NCBI GenBank assembly: GCA_013403005.1
Contig: JACBOA010000005.1
Span: forward strand, 1-64,000
Origin: Methanobacteriaceae archaeon
GTDB taxonomy: Archaea > Methanobacteriota > Methanobacteria > Methanobacteriales > Methanobacteriaceae
Length of the DNA stretch: 64,000 bases
Direction: 5' to 3'
In this document: positions 47,928 through 56,330 of the stretch, piece after piece
Position numbering within the stretch: position 1 is the stretch's first letter
Layout: each line of letters opens with the position of its first letter
Translations under genes and position numbers: made by a program
The notes under the pieces: generated by a model
The model's input: the letters and a program-made list of their open reading frames with translations, nothing else
What the model was told of the DNA's origin: nothing
Databases searched by the model: none

Positions 47928-48713
47928 ATGCTCTACCTGGTTGGACTGGGACTCTACGATGAAAAAGACGTATCTATTAATGGTCTGGAGGCCATCAAAT
48001 CTGCTGATGAGGTATACGCTGAATTTTACACGGCACGTCTTTTCGGAGGAGATTTAAAGTCATTGGAAACTCTTTCAGGGGTTCAAATAAATATTTTATC
48101 TCGAGAGGAAGTTGAAGAAGATAACGTGCCATTAAAACAGGCTTTAAATAAAGATGTGGCATTCTTAACAGCTGGCGACCCTTTAATGGCCACCACACAT
48201 ACTGATATTTTAATGGAAGCACGCAAGAAAGGGATTAAAACCAGGGTGATCCACGCATCATCCATCCTATCAGCAGCTCCAGGTATCGCAGGACTTCAAG
48301 CATACAAATTCGGAAAGGTTACCACAATTCCGCGTCCAGAGGATAACTACTTCCCCCACTCCCCCTATCAGGTAATAAAAGATAATCTGGAGATGGGATT
48401 GCACACTCTGGTTTTACTGGATATTCAAGCTCACAGAGACTATTACATGACTGCCAATGAAGGTCTGGAATACCTCATGCGTGTAGAAAATGATCTAAAG
48501 GAAGGATTATTCACGGATGATTCACTGGCAGTGGTGATTGCACGCGCTGGTTCAGAAAACCCTCTGGTCAGGGCTGATGAAGTTGGAAAATTATTAGGGG
48601 AGGATTTTGGAGGACCCCTTCATTGTATTATAATACCAGGGGACTTGCACTTTTTAGAGGCTGAAGGGCTGGTTATTTTAGGAGGAGCTCCTGAAAAACT
48701 TTTCAAAGACTAG
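47928..48713 (+). CDS. dph5: diphthine synthase
   Basis: A 261-residue tetrapyrrole-methylase-fold enzyme that trimethylates the modified histidine of elongation factor 2 on the way to diphthamide. It starts MLYLVGLGLYDEKDVSINGLE, typical of archaeal DphB, with LTAGDPLMATTH near residue 85, VIHASSILSAAPGIAGLQ near 115 and LVLLDIQAH near 160. The ATG at 47928 has aaggtg 7 nt upstream; an in-frame ATG 18 bp earlier lacks one. Single gene. Confidence 0.94.
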   Translation: MLYLVGLGLYDEKDVSINGLEAIKSADEVYAEFYTARLFGGDLKSLETLSGVQINILSREEVEEDNVPLKQALNKDVAFLTAGDPLMATTHTDILMEARKKGIKTRVIHASSILSAAPGIAGLQAYKFGKVTTIPRPEDNYFPHSPYQVIKDNLEMGLHTLVLLDIQAHRDYYMTANEGLEYLMRVENDLKEGLFTDDSLAVVIARAGSENPLVRADEVGKLLGEDFGGPLHCIIIPGDLHFLEAEGLVILGGAPEKLFKD

Positions 48714-48854
48714 TTAGTTTGAAATTAATTTCAGGTGGGAAATTAAGCATAAATACATTTCAAAAATAGTTTATCAATTCTGGGGGTGATCAGATTAAAG
48801 GGGTAATTACTTTTTTAAATTTTTCATATCACATTAGGCAAATATGGGATTTCA

Positions 48855-49793
48855 ATGGCAGAAAATTCATCCAGAAGGGATTTTAAACTTCCCAGACCAT
48901 TCCTTAAATGGGCTGGAGGTAAAACTCAGCTGCTTCTAGAATTAGAAAATCGACTACCTGAATCCTTGTTGGAGAGTAAGGTTATTGAAAGATATGTGGA
49001 ACCTTTTTTAGGTGGTGGGGCTATGTTCTTTTTTTTAAAGAGAAAATATCAGGTTAAATATTCCATACTACTGGATATTAATCCTGAACTCATCTTGACC
49101 TACCGGGTTGTTCAGAAAGATTGTCTTAGATTGATCCATCAGTTAAGAGATATGGAGGATGAACATCTCCAAAAATCTGAAGAAGGTCGGAAAAAGAATT
49201 ATTATATTATTCGAAAGCTTTACAACCAGCAGACTCCTGAGATTGACTACTATAATTATGGTGTTGATTGGATCGAACGGGCAGCCCGTCTTATTTTCCT
49301 TAATAAGACCTGTTTCAATGGACTTTATAGGTTGAATAGTAGGGGTGAGTTTAACGTGCCCTTTGGTAGGTACAAGAATCCTAAGATTTGTGATGAGGTA
49401 AACTTACAGCATGTTCATGAAGCACTTAAAAAAACAGTACTCCTTTGTGCAGATTTCACCCATGCCCAGGAATTTATCGAAGAGGGCACTTTAGTATATC
49501 TGGACCCACCTTACAGGCCACTTAACAACACTTCTCACTTCACAGCATATTCCAGTGAAAGATTTAATGACGAAGACCAGAGGAAACTGGCAAAATTTTT
49601 TCAAAAAATGGATGAAAAGGGTTCAAATCTTATTTTAAGTAACAGCGACCCTAAAAATCATGATATAAATGATAACTTTTTTGATGAACTATATGCGGGA
49701 TATAATATCGAAAGAGTTCTTGCCAAGCGTAACATCAATTCCAAAACATCGGGAAGAGGAGAAATAAAGGAGTTAATTATAAGAAATTATTAA
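48855..49793 (+). CDS. dam: DNA adenine N6-methyltransferase, Dam/D12 class, orphan
   Basis: A 312-residue alpha-class adenine methyltransferase. Motif order is PFLKWAGGKTQLL (motif X), YVEPFLGGGAMFF (motif I, AdoMet), a target-recognition region with FNVPFGRYKNPKICD, and LVYLDPPYRPL (motif IV, catalytic). The family often recognises GATC (Dam, DpnM, MboI-type), but the target is not readable here. No restriction endonuclease gene lies next to it, so it appears to be a solitary methylase. The next gene downstream is a DUF1847 protein. ATG at 48855 has only a weak ggga upstream. Confidence 0.9.
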   Translation: MAENSSRRDFKLPRPFLKWAGGKTQLLLELENRLPESLLESKVIERYVEPFLGGGAMFFFLKRKYQVKYSILLDINPELILTYRVVQKDCLRLIHQLRDMEDEHLQKSEEGRKKNYYIIRKLYNQQTPEIDYYNYGVDWIERAARLIFLNKTCFNGLYRLNSRGEFNVPFGRYKNPKICDEVNLQHVHEALKKTVLLCADFTHAQEFIEEGTLVYLDPPYRPLNNTSHFTAYSSERFNDEDQRKLAKFFQKMDEKGSNLILSNSDPKNHDINDNFFDELYAGYNIERVLAKRNINSKTSGRGEIKELIIRNY

Positions 49794-49918
49794 AAATTAG
49801 TAATTATGAAAAAATAGGAATAATACTGAATTTTCATTGTTCAAGATGCATTATTCAAGTTAAAATCAAGTTTAATAGATTAAATCACTCTTCAATAAGT
49901 TTAAAGGGGATGTTTAGT

Positions 49919-50488
49919 TTGCAGTGTGCTTCCTGCCATAAAAGAGATTGTTATGATGGAAAAGATTGCTTGAAAATTAAAGAAGATATTAAAAAAATGT
50001 ACGATGAGTCTGAGATGGATATATTAAAAACAGCAGCAACTGTAGAATCCAGATATTACATGAAAAAAACCCGCATTGAGGAAATCATACTTTTCTCGAA
50101 GATGATGAAGTATAAAAAGATAGGCCTGGCATTCTGTGTGGGTTTGGATAAAGAATCAAATCTAATAAATTCCATCTTCAAAAAACATTTCAAAGTGTAT
50201 TCTGCATGTTGTAAAGTATGTGGAATTGATAAAGAGGATTTTAACCTGGAAAAAATCGATAAAAATCGTAAAGAATCCATGTGCAATCCCATTGGCCAAG
50301 CATCAGTTCTCAATGAAAAAAATACTGATCTTAATATAATAGTTGGGCTCTGTATAGGTCATGATATGTTATTTACAGAACATTCCCAGGCACCAGTAAC
50401 CACACTGGCTGTAAAAGACCGGATACTGGCGCATAATCCTCTGGGTGCAGTATATTCCAAGTACTACATGAACAAACTATCTATTTAA
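49919..50488 (+). CDS. DUF1847 metal-binding protein
   Basis: A 189-residue DUF1847 protein. The N-terminal LQCASCHKRDCYDGKDC has five cysteines in a ferredoxin-like spacing; a further CCKVCGIDKEDF and SMCNPIGQA are seen in the middle, and GLCIGHDMLFTEHSQAPVTTLAVKDRILAHNP closes the protein, shown here as the family's most conserved block. Several Cys residues suggest a metal or iron-sulfur site. TTG at 49919 is preferred because gggg lies about 8 nt upstream; the ATG at 49910 overlaps that site. Function is unknown. Confidence 0.83.
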   Translation: MQCASCHKRDCYDGKDCLKIKEDIKKMYDESEMDILKTAATVESRYYMKKTRIEEIILFSKMMKYKKIGLAFCVGLDKESNLINSIFKKHFKVYSACCKVCGIDKEDFNLEKIDKNRKESMCNPIGQASVLNEKNTDLNIIVGLCIGHDMLFTEHSQAPVTTLAVKDRILAHNPLGAVYSKYYMNKLSI

Positions 50489-50567
50489 CCTATTTTTTTA
50501 GTTAATAACTTTTTATTTAATTACTTTATTTAATTTCTTTTTTAAATTAAACTCATTATTGGCTCTT

Positions 50568-50783
50568 TCAAACTTCCTTTAACTCTGGTTTCATGATAAA
50601 TTCACATTTTTCAACGTTTTCCATGGGAATTAGCACGATTTTAGTTCCTGTTTCTTGTGATGCATAAATTATTTCAATCAAGCCTCTTTTTTCATGAATT
50701 TCAATAGAATCCACGCCAAATTCTCCCCTGCGGAAGTTATGCACGGATTCATTTATCATACTCACTTCAATTCTATCGATCAT
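50568..50783 (-). CDS. small conserved-looking beta protein
   Basis: A 71-residue protein from ATG 50783 (MIDRIEVSM), preceded by a ggtgatggtg stretch that serves as ribosome binding site and also contains further in-frame starts. Predicted mostly beta: IEVSMINES, GVDSIEIHE, LIEIIYASQ, KIVLIPMENVEKCEFI. No motif or membrane segment. It is convergent with DUF1847 and divergent from the ABC transporter. Unknown function. Confidence 0.6.
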   Translation of the reverse strand: MIDRIEVSMINESVHNFRRGEFGVDSIEIHEKRGLIEIIYASQETGTKIVLIPMENVEKCEFIMKPELKEV

Positions 50784-50930
50784 CACCATCACCACTTTAC
50801 TATATGTTCTTGGTTTTTATATTATCTTATATCATGAGGAAAACACAGACCGACACTATATAAGGGATATTGAATAATAACCATAAAGAACCAAAGTAAG
50901 AAATATAGGAAAATATTGGGGAGAAAAATT

Positions 50931-51872
50931 ATGAATGAAGTTATCATGGAAGCCCGGGACCTAAGCAAAGATTTTGGAGATTTCCGGGCAGTGAAAAAAC
51001 TCAATCTCAAAATAAACCGTGGAGAGGTTTTCGGATTCTTGGGACCCAACGGGGCAGGTAAAACCACGTCCATTAGTATGATGGTGGGACTCCTTAAACC
51101 CTCCAGTGGCCAGGTATTCATTGGTGGTAAGGATGTTCAGGAGATAGAAAAGGGAACCATTGGTATATGCCCCCAGGAACTGGTATTGTGGGATTATTTA
51201 ACCTGCAAGGAAAGTCTGATGCTTATGGGGGATATGTACGAGGTTCCAGGTCGAGAACTCAAAAAGAAAGTACAAAAATTGTTGGAAGACCTCTTCCTCA
51301 CAGAAAAGGCAGATACAGTGGTCAAACAACTATCAGGAGGTATGAAACGTAGATTAAACTTGGCACTGGCACTGGTGCATGAACCAGAAATTGTGGTCTT
51401 GGATGAACCCTCTGAGGGACTGGATCCTCAATCTCGTAGGGTTTTGTGGAACTATATCCGGAACCTGCGTGATAATGAGGGTAAAACAGTTATTTTAACC
51501 ACTCACCTTATGGATGAAGCAGACAGGCTTTCAGATCGCATTGCCATCATAGATCATGGTAAACTACTCCGATTGGACACGCCCTCTAATCTCAAAAAGG
51601 AAATTGGAGAGGGTGATGTGGTGGAAATGAAAATTTCAGACTCTCTGAAAAATCAGGAAGTAATAAATGCAGTTAAAGAACTGGAAGATGTGCAGTCGGT
51701 GGTAGAAGTGAACGGTCAGATTAATATCAGAGCACTGGACGCTGTTGGAAAACTCCCCCTGATAATGGATAAAATAGAAACTCTGGAAGTCCGCGTAATT
51801 GACCTTGCCATGCGACAGAACACATTAGAGGATGTTTTCATTGATTTAACTGGAACCGGTTTGAGGGAGTAA
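50931..51872 (+). CDS. ABC-2 type exporter ATP-binding protein
   Basis: A 313-residue ATPase of the DrrA/NatA type. Walker A is FLGPNGAGKTT near residue 36, the signature KQLSGGMKRRLNLA near 132, Walker B VVLDEPSEGLD near 155, and the H-loop TTHLMDEAD near 190. The C-terminal 90 residues form the usual DrrA-like extension. ATG at 50931 follows ggggaga; a TTG 15 bp upstream overlaps it. The permease follows after 5 bp. Substrate may be a lipid, drug or peptide; not determinable here. Confidence 0.93.
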   Translation: MNEVIMEARDLSKDFGDFRAVKKLNLKINRGEVFGFLGPNGAGKTTSISMMVGLLKPSSGQVFIGGKDVQEIEKGTIGICPQELVLWDYLTCKESLMLMGDMYEVPGRELKKKVQKLLEDLFLTEKADTVVKQLSGGMKRRLNLALALVHEPEIVVLDEPSEGLDPQSRRVLWNYIRNLRDNEGKTVILTTHLMDEADRLSDRIAIIDHGKLLRLDTPSNLKKEIGEGDVVEMKISDSLKNQEVINAVKELEDVQSVVEVNGQINIRALDAVGKLPLIMDKIETLEVRVIDLAMRQNTLEDVFIDLTGTGLRE

Positions 51873-51877
51873 AAAAA

Positions 51878-53152
51878 ATGAAGTTCATAAGCATAGCCAA
51901 AAAAGATTTCAAGGAGTTAATCCGTGACCGACGAGGTCTGGCAATGATATTACTTTTCCCACTCTTTTTCATGTTGGTTTTTGGATTTGCCTTTGGAGGA
52001 ATGGGGCAGAGCAACCAGCCCCACAAAATTGTAGTTGTAAATTATGATAAGGGAGCCACCATGTCCAATGGGGAGCAGGTTAACTTCGGCAATAACCTGA
52101 CCAAAGTCCTAGAGGATTCCAAATATGAAAACAGTGAGGTGTACCTTTTCAAAGTTAACCAGACCACGGAATCAGAGGCCGAAAAATTACTTAAACAGAG
52201 GGATGTTGATGCAGAGGTTATCATCCCTGAAAACTTCTCCCAATCCGTAGTAGCCCTGATAACCGATACCCTACAGCAAAAACTAGTAACCGGCACTACT
52301 AACTCCGTAAAATCATCCAATATCACTTCAACCATAATCATCAAGGGAGATACAGGATACATGGGCTTCGGTGTTAGTCAGGGAATACTTACTGGAGTTT
52401 TAGAACAATATAAGGATAAAATTGTCAATCAGGCACAGTCTGCAGTAAGTGGCAGTCCAGGGGTTGATGCCAACAATTACCTCCAGAGCAAAGTAGAAGC
52501 CATCCCCGGCACAGGTTCATTCACCACATTCGACTTCATGGCTCCTGGAATGATTGTATTTGCCATTCTACTTCTTTCCACCACAGTTGCGGCTGCCCTT
52601 ACCCGGGAAGTGGAGAAAGGTACCCTTGCCAGATTAAAATTATCTAAAATGACTTCATTTGATCTGTTATTTGGGGGTCTAATACCATGGGCTCTGGTTG
52701 CAGCAGCACAAGTAGTTATTCTCCTGACAGTGGCCGTACTCATTGGTTTTCACTGGCAGGGCGGATTATATACTCTGACACTGGCGGTATTGGTGGGAAT
52801 TATAGGGGGAATAGCATCCATTTCACTGGGAATGATTATTGCTGCATTTGCACGTAATGACCGGCAAGCAGCCAACCTGGGCACTCTGATAAGTGTACCT
52901 ACCAGTTTCCTGGTTGGGGCCTTCTTCCAACTCCCTCAGGTGGTAATCGCCAATTTCTGGGGACAACCCTTTCAGATTTATGACATCTTACCCTGGACCC
53001 ATGTTCTCAAGGCACTCCGGTCCACCCTTACATTTGGAGGTGGATGGGATAGCATATCATACCAGGTGGGATGGTCCCTACTCTTAACACTTATACTATT
53101 TGCAGTAGGAGTGTTTTTATTTTCAAGAAACAGATTAAGGGCTGAAAACTGA
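51878..53152 (+). CDS. ABC-2 type exporter permease
   Basis: A 424-residue permease of the ABC-2 family. One transmembrane helix near the N-terminus (about 20-42, LAMILLFPLFFMLVFGFAFG) is followed by a large extracytoplasmic domain (about 45-215), then five more helices (from about 220). The cytoplasmic motif TREVEKGTLARLKLSKMTSF between helices 2 and 3 is the family hallmark. It pairs with the ATPase gene 5 bp upstream. ATG at 51878 follows ttgagggag. Confidence 0.93.
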   Translation: MKFISIAKKDFKELIRDRRGLAMILLFPLFFMLVFGFAFGGMGQSNQPHKIVVVNYDKGATMSNGEQVNFGNNLTKVLEDSKYENSEVYLFKVNQTTESEAEKLLKQRDVDAEVIIPENFSQSVVALITDTLQQKLVTGTTNSVKSSNITSTIIIKGDTGYMGFGVSQGILTGVLEQYKDKIVNQAQSAVSGSPGVDANNYLQSKVEAIPGTGSFTTFDFMAPGMIVFAILLLSTTVAAALTREVEKGTLARLKLSKMTSFDLLFGGLIPWALVAAAQVVILLTVAVLIGFHWQGGLYTLTLAVLVGIIGGIASISLGMIIAAFARNDRQAANLGTLISVPTSFLVGAFFQLPQVVIANFWGQPFQIYDILPWTHVLKALRSTLTFGGGWDSISYQVGWSLLLTLILFAVGVFLFSRNRLRAEN

Positions 53153-53303
53153 AAACATGCTCAAGATCATAATCAGGAAAAAATTACAAGAGATGAACTC
53201 ACAAAAAGGAATTATATAATTCTTTATATGATTCTTTAAAAAAAAGGTGAGATTGTAAACCTAAAAAGGGAGATAAAACTAAAGGGGAGGGTCATAGGTA
53301 AAT

Positions 53304-53885
53304 ATGACAACAGAAAAACATGGCCACAAACATCATGGCAAATCCAGCAGGGACATACTGGATCCTAAACGTGTTCTAACGGCAATAGGATTAAAGGAAG
53401 GCCAAAATTTTATGGATGCAGGATGTGGTGATGGATTTATTTCCATAGAAGCGTCTAATATGGTGAAGGCACGTGGAAAAGTATATGCAGTTGACGCATA
53501 TGAACCCAGTCTTGATGGTCTTAGAAGAGAGATTGAAGAATTTCAAATAAGCAACATTGAAGTAATCCTGGCGGACATGACTCTGAATATTCCTTTAGAG
53601 GACAGCATTGTAGATATTTGTGTCATGGCCAATGTTCTACACGGATTTGCCAGTGAAGGAACCTTAGAACCTGTTTTAAATGAGATCAAGAGGGTTATTA
53701 AACCTGGTGGAACCTTTGCCGTGGTTGAATTCAACAAAGTGGAAGGACCACCAGGGCCTCCCTACAATGTCCGTTTAAGTCCGGAGTCTGTGGAACAAAT
53801 CCTAGAAAAACATGGTTTCGTTATAAGGGGTACTCAAGAAGTTGGTAGATACCATTACCTGGTTGAGTCCGTAAAAATGAAATGA
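53304..53885 (+). CDS. class I SAM methyltransferase with His-rich N-terminus
   Basis: A 193-residue UbiE/Methyltransf_11-type methylase. AdoMet motif I is FMDAGCGDGFISIEA near residue 40; then VYAVDAYEPSLDGL, and the motif IV region ICVMANVLHGF. The first 15 residues hold five His (EKHGHKHHGKS), which could bind metal. ATG at 53304 has ggtaaat nearby; ggggagg lies farther upstream. The target is unknown. It lies 151 bp after the exporter genes and may be expressed from its own promoter. Confidence 0.82.
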   Translation: MTTEKHGHKHHGKSSRDILDPKRVLTAIGLKEGQNFMDAGCGDGFISIEASNMVKARGKVYAVDAYEPSLDGLRREIEEFQISNIEVILADMTLNIPLEDSIVDICVMANVLHGFASEGTLEPVLNEIKRVIKPGGTFAVVEFNKVEGPPGPPYNVRLSPESVEQILEKHGFVIRGTQEVGRYHYLVESVKMK

Positions 53886-54085
53886 ACTTAGGTATAAAAA
53901 AAATGAAAAAGCATAGCTAAATCCATGGATTTCGTAAAAAATTGTTTTAGTTATTATTTGTAGTTATTAGTCCAATGAAAATTCTTCAAATAACCAAATT
54001 TAGTTAATTTTTATCAAAATTAATTAAAAATCATAATCAAGACTTTGATGGAGTGTTTGGGCTTAGAATGGCAGCTAAGAATAGA
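53886..54085. other. short spacer between convergent genes
   Basis: 200 bp of AT-rich sequence; runs of A near 53895-53907 and T-rich segments on both sides are consistent with terminators of the two convergent genes. No ORF. Confidence 0.5.
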
Positions 54086-54835
54086 TTAGTATAATGGTGT
54101 ATATTTATCCAAAAACCTACCATAATCTCTGTCTAATATTCTTAAAGTTGTCATAGCCTCTGGAGAGGAACAACATCTTTCTTCCACTAGATTACGCAAT
54201 GTTCCATTAATTATATGTGTTTTAACTTCTCTTAAAACGAAATCCAGAGATTTTCTGTTGTATTCAATCAGTTCTTTTTGATTGAAATCGTATAATGGGT
54301 ATTGTTTGAGTTCATAATTTCCATGGGGAGTGGTCATTACTCCTAACTGGGCATAGAAATCTGCAGTTGATTCACCAAATAAATCCACACCCAAGTAAAC
54401 TAATAGGGGAATGAAGTTTAATTCAGCGAAGGGAAAAAATAGGGTGGAATTAGGATTCATATGCTCCCTGAGGCTGATTATAATCTCTAAAAGATCACGG
54501 GGTCTTTTAAGAAGTTCTTCCGGGTTCGCCACTAGAAAAGTGCGATAGCCCATTTTTTCAAGTGCAGATACACATTCAAGGCGGAGTTTTGGATATTTGG
54601 ATCCATGAATAACAGCTATCTTTTCTTTCCCATCCCTTTCATCTTCTTTATCAATATCAGTTCTGGCTTTTTCAATGGTGCTCTGCACGGACCATTTAGC
54701 CATTTCCAGGGGAACATCAAAGGGCATAGGTTCATCTTCAACAATTATTTCATCTGCTGGTGTTAAAATACATGGTGTTTCAGTATCCTGATAATTACCA
54801 TATCTAGAAGGCCCGTCGTGTAACTTTATTTCCAT
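54086..54835 (-). CDS. TGT/ArcS-like protein (partial domain set)
   Basis: A 249-residue protein. The C-terminal LVEERCCSSPEAMTTLRILDR followed by YGRFLDKYTP, given as landmark, resembles the end of the catalytic-like domain of archaeal tRNA-guanine transglycosylase/archaeosine synthase proteins. The middle (AVIHGSKYPKLRLECVSALEKMG; FFPFAELNFIPLLVYLGVDLFG) also fits that family. The length is about half that of ArcS and no PUA domain is present, so it is either a split, stand-alone half or a distant paralogue. ATG at 54835 or 54838. Its leader has a partial copy at 60552-60612. Confidence 0.6.
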   Translation of the reverse strand: MEIKLHDGPSRYGNYQDTETPCILTPADEIIVEDEPMPFDVPLEMAKWSVQSTIEKARTDIDKEDERDGKEKIAVIHGSKYPKLRLECVSALEKMGYRTFLVANPEELLKRPRDLLEIIISLREHMNPNSTLFFPFAELNFIPLLVYLGVDLFGESTADFYAQLGVMTTPHGNYELKQYPLYDFNQKELIEYNRKSLDFVLREVKTHIINGTLRNLVEERCCSSPEAMTTLRILDRDYGRFLDKYTPLY

Positions 54836-54838
54836 CAT

Positions 54839-55315
54839 ATGATTACTATATCTTTTTCATTGTTATCTTATATCCTTGTGTTGAAAATTAGATTCCCTGT
54901 GTCCTGTTTTGAAGTGATTGAAAAATGATTCATATAAACTCGATCTTATCATTTAAATCACCAGAAAAATTATTATCTTTGGGATTTATTCTTGAGATTA
55001 AAAAATTGTCGTCAAAAAGATCAGAAATAAATTGTAAACATTAATTTATTTAATTCTACTTTCTTTTTTATATAAAACATGCTCTATAATGATAGCTTCA
55101 ACACCTTTGGAATATGGATTATATCCTTTTTCTTCTATTTGACATGAATTATTTTTTTATGAAAGATTGTATATTTTTTGTAGTTGCTATTTTATACTCA
55201 TAGTATCTTTAAAAGTTGTATCACTGATTCATTTTAACCAGTTAAATGTTATCATAGTAATTGAGCCTTCCATCACACATATATTCACTTTAGTTATTAA
55301 TTTAGTCTTTTTTAT
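54839..55315. other. 477-bp spacer, no gene seen
   Basis: AT-rich stretch upstream of the TGT/ArcS-like gene. 54839-54890 holds the leader that is partly duplicated at 60552-60612. The remainder (54900-55315) has only short frames; tttttttatgaaagattgt at 55153-55171 recurs at 60419-60436. T-runs near 55300 may terminate the membrane-protein operon to the right. Confidence 0.5.
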
Positions 55316-55735
55316 TCAGTTTTCAATGACATAAATAACAATAGTGAACACTAATCCATAAATAATGAGTATTGAAGAAAAGAATAGTTCCCCTGTTAAA
55401 AAAATATTTAACAATGCTGCGATTGGAATAATTGCAGAAACAAGCAAAATTAAAATAATAAACATTTCTTTAGGAACAGGATGATCATCTATTCCGATGT
55501 CCTTTTTTAAAACTAGGAACATTGGAATCATAAACAAAGCCATTATAAGAAGTATTATTTTTATAATCATGGCATAAGGGAGTGTGTCTTGCTGTAGTTG
55601 GCTTAAAGATGTGTTGATACCTACGGCTGGGAATAGGTATAAAGTAATTATCCTCAGGACAACTATAACATAGAATAATGCCAAAATAACTAGGATAAAC
55701 TTTTTATTTAGTTTCAATTTTAAGATACCCCACAT
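55316..55735 (-). CDS. four-helix membrane protein, unknown
   Basis: A 139-residue protein with four hydrophobic helices (about 12-32, 50-70, 85-105 and 112-135). The N-terminus is basic (KLKLNKKF). No family recognised. Its start lies 32 bp inside the end of the upstream gene (55704-56324), showing translational coupling; both follow the surface protein gene on the same strand. A support role for the surface protein is inferred only from this arrangement. Confidence 0.68.
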   Translation of the reverse strand: MWGILKLKLNKKFILVILALFYVIVVLRIITLYLFPAVGINTSLSQLQQDTLPYAMIIKIILLIMALFMIPMFLVLKKDIGIDDHPVPKEMFIILILLVSAIIPIAALLNIFLTGELFFSSILIIYGLVFTIVIYVIEN

Positions 55736-56324
55736 AATTATTTTGTCCTTTTTTTTGATAGATTAAACCATCATAATCATTGTGCTGTAATTTAATTGGG
55801 AACATATCTGGATTTAAGTTGTTTTCTGTGCAGAAAAGGACTCCAAAATCAATTAAAGACTGTACGGCTCTTTTTAACTCTTCATCATGCCTTTCCCCTA
55901 CATCACTTCTCCTTTTTGGGATAATATATGCAAAACATAAATAAATAAGAGTAAAACCAACTATAAATGCTATTAGGCTCATTTTGAGCATGCTGAGTGA
56001 GTAAATAATTGTTATTCCAAGAGCAATTGCCAATGTAACAAATATAACACCTACTATGAGCATAAGGGGCACTTTCATCTCTTCAGAATCAACTTTAGTA
56101 TCGTATCTAAAATTATGAATCTCTTTTTTAATTTCCTGATTTACTGCACGATTTTTTTTGATAAAATAAGACTTGGCCCGCTGTTTAAATAACAATTCTA
56201 AAGACCCTGTAAAAGATAGAGGGCTAATACCCAACATAAAAGGAGGTCGAAAAGAATCTAATTCTATCATATAAGCACCTAATCCTACAAGTACCTTACT
56301 TGAATCAATATTATCGGTTTTCAT
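55704..56324 (-). CDS. two-helix membrane protein, unknown
   Basis: A 206-residue protein. The N-terminal 75 residues are soluble (ELDSFRPPFMLGISPLSFTG near 22, then a basic stretch with AKSYFIKKNRAVNQEI). Two adjacent transmembrane helices follow (about 82-107 and 112-130), then a charged domain (RRSDVGERHDEELKRAVQSL) to the end. No family recognised. It begins 6 bp after the surface protein stop and overlaps the next gene by 32 bp, so all three form one operon. Confidence 0.7.
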   Translation of the reverse strand: MKTDNIDSSKVLVGLGAYMIELDSFRPPFMLGISPLSFTGSLELLFKQRAKSYFIKKNRAVNQEIKKEIHNFRYDTKVDSEEMKVPLMLIVGVIFVTLAIALGITIIYSLSMLKMSLIAFIVGFTLIYLCFAYIIPKRRSDVGERHDEELKRAVQSLIDFGVLFCTENNLNPDMFPIKLQHNDYDGLIYQKKGQNNYVGYLKIETK

Positions 56325-56330
56325 ATATAT

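Noticed and set aside
55153..55171. 18-nt match tttttatgaaagattgt with 60419-60436
   Set aside because: Dominated by a T-run; in AT-rich DNA a match of this length across 64 kb may be chance.
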